Below, piece by piece: positions 6,554-7,458 of a stretch of 7,458 nt of DNA (positions within the stretch are counted from its first letter, which is position 1; the number at the start of each line of letters is the position of its first letter). The position numbers and the translations under genes were made by a program. Below the pieces are notes generated by a model. It ran no database searches. It worked only from the letters and a program-made list of their open reading frames with translations, and was not told where the DNA came from. This DNA is from JANOBD01 sp031411495 (GTDB lineage: Bacteria > Planctomycetota > Phycisphaerae > Tepidisphaerales > Tepidisphaeraceae): the NCBI GenBank assembly GCA_031411495.1, contig JANOBD010000116.1:1-7458 (forward strand). The letters run 5' to 3'.

Positions 6554-7300
6554 TTATCTAAATTCGGCGCGGGTAAATATTTCAAGCATTTGTTCTTCTT
6601 TTGGCGGTTGCAGTACATGATTTTCTGCGAACGCTTGCGCCTCTGGATACTCGGTTTTGCAAATGCGTTCCGCCGCTTTCGCAAGGTCGTAAGCTGTATG
6701 GCGAAGTTGAGCGCCGCCATTAAGTAACAGCCAATTCGCACCCGGTTTGCCAAATGGCATTCCCACGCTGCCGGCATTTATGACCCGAATCTTTCCGACC
6801 AAGCGGTCGAACTGCATGTGCGTATGACCGCAGACAACCACATTCGCGTCGAGACCTTCAAAGATCGAAAGCAGGCGTTTTTCCGGTGTCAGTCGGGTGA
6901 AAATCTCGTTGTCATCGCGCGGTGTGGCGTGGCAAAACAACACCACGCCTAAGCCATCAATTTCAAGGCGAACAGTTTTAGCCCAACTCGCTACAAGCTG
7001 TTGGTATTCGGGAAAAATTTGCTTCACCGACCAGCGCATAATCTCCCGCGCCTGTTCCGGGAATCGAGTCGTACCCGTGCCTGTCATCTCAGCCAGTGCA
7101 TCAATCTCGCAGTTACCTAGGATAAACTGAGTCGGAATATCAAGATTAAACAAACACTCGAGCGATTCGCGGGACATCGGACCCGGAACGACATCGCCGC
7201 CGACTATGAGTAACTCAACATCCGTTTGTTGAATTTCCTGCAAAACAGCCTCTAGTGCGGGAAGATTCCCATGAACATCATAAATTGCCGCGACTCTCAT
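6554..7300 (-). CDS. Calcineurin-like metallophosphoesterase (YfcE/MJ0936-type)
   Basis: This 248-residue cytoplasmic protein carries the full calcineurin-like phosphoesterase metal-site set: YDVHGN (Asp8, His10), GGDVVPGP (Asp36), LGNCE (Asn63), CHATP (His124) and CGHTHMQFDR (His159, His161). These ligands bind two metal ions and support hydrolysis of phosphomonoesters or phosphodiesters. The following INAGSVGMPFG segment is usual in this YfcE-like subgroup. Its length fits single-domain members. No signal peptide or transmembrane segment is seen, so the substrate is intracellular and unknown. The start is supported by AAGAGG at 7316-7311 on the minus strand, ten bases upstream. The ATG overlaps the TGA of an upstream minus-strand frame in an ATGA arrangement, which would suggest translational coupling if that frame is real. 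It converges on the Kelch fusion gene and is probably unrelated to the sigma factor cluster. Confidence 0.92.
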   Translation of the reverse strand: MRVAAIYDVHGNLPALEAVLQEIQQTDVELLIVGGDVVPGPMSRESLECLFNLDIPTQFILGNCEIDALAEMTGTGTTRFPEQAREIMRWSVKQIFPEYQQLVASWAKTVRLEIDGLGVVLFCHATPRDDNEIFTRLTPEKRLLSIFEGLDANVVVCGHTHMQFDRLVGKIRVINAGSVGMPFGKPGANWLLLNGGAQLRHTAYDLAKAAERICKTEYPEAQAFAENHVLQPPKEEQMLEIFTRAEFR

Positions 7301-7458
7301 AAAATGGTTTCCTCTTTACCAGAAAATAAGTAGCCGCCAACCTTCTTAGTAAATAGGGCTTCAGCTATTGCGCTACTCTGCATAACTCTACTTTTTTTAG
7401 ACAATACACTTAGCACAACCTTCGAGTACATGGGAGCCATCTTTTTGGGCAACATCTG
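7297..7458 (-). CDS. Partial unidentified reading frame upstream of the phosphoesterase (5' end outside window)
   Basis: Read from the right edge, the minus strand is open for 53 codons and ends at TGA (7299-7297), which overlaps the phosphoesterase start as ATGA. The peptide contains MYSKVVLSVLSKKSRVMQ and then AIAEALFTKKVGGYLFSGKEE before ending TIL. The segment AEALFTK..GGYLFSG is loosely like the N-terminal helix of 'ALFTKTQQ.VL.LLFG' winged-helix/nucleotidyltransferase proteins, but here it sits at the C-terminus, so I do not assign a function. An open stretch of this length can occur by chance (roughly one frame in ten). The four-base overlap is the main argument that it is real. Confidence 0.35.
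   Translation of the reverse strand, partial: QMLPKKMAPMYSKVVLSVLSKKSRVMQSSAIAEALFTKKVGGYLFSGKEETIL
7311..7316 (-). promoter_or_regulatory. Ribosome binding site of the phosphoesterase
   Basis: AAGAGG on the minus strand, ten bases before the ATG at 7300, supports the chosen start. It lies inside the last codons of the overlapping upstream frame. Confidence 0.6.

Noticed and set aside
6414..6727. Short plus-strand frames at the end of the Kelch gene and across the phosphoesterase C-terminus
   Set aside because: They have no Shine-Dalgarno or motifs and lie over coding sequence or the convergent gap.

Overview
The window reads like a moderate-GC environmental bacterium, most likely an acidobacterium (Blastocatellia-like). 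This rests on remembered resemblance of the ECF sigma factor/FecR pair, the secreted amidohydrolase and the retropepsin-like protein to proteins common there. It is an inference; no rRNA or other taxonomic marker is present.

Layout. Positions 1-138 hold the C-terminal end of an IS4-type transposase that enters from the left edge. A 227-base spacer with a possible IS terminus and an inverted repeat next to a good ribosome binding site leads to a secreted metal-dependent amidohydrolase (366-1805). After 68 bases comes a broken gene for a secreted retropepsin-like aspartyl protease (1874-2468), carrying an in-frame TAG and a later frameshift. Next, all on the plus strand with short gaps, are an exported six-bladed NHL-type propeller with a C-terminal membrane anchor (2592-3689), an ECF sigma factor (3737-4261), and a 712-residue membrane protein (4294-6432). 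That last protein joins a zinc-finger anti-sigma domain, a transmembrane helix, a FecR-type periplasmic region and a seven-bladed Kelch propeller. On the opposite strand, converging on this cluster, lies a calcineurin-like phosphoesterase (6554-7300). Its start overlaps by four bases (ATGA) the end of an unidentified partial reading frame that runs off the right edge (7297-7458).

How the genes may work together. The sigma factor and the fused anti-sigma/FecR/Kelch protein form a clear regulatory pair: the cytoplasmic zinc finger should hold the sigma factor, and the extracytoplasmic FecR-Kelch part should sense something or bind a partner. The membrane-anchored NHL propeller just upstream could belong to the same surface-signalling unit, but only position supports this. 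The amidohydrolase and the dead protease are extracytoplasmic proteins with no visible link beyond proximity. The strongest candidate for something unusual is the ZAS-TM-FecR-Kelch fusion and its propeller neighbour. I saw no CRISPR array, tRNA, rRNA or recognisable riboswitch.
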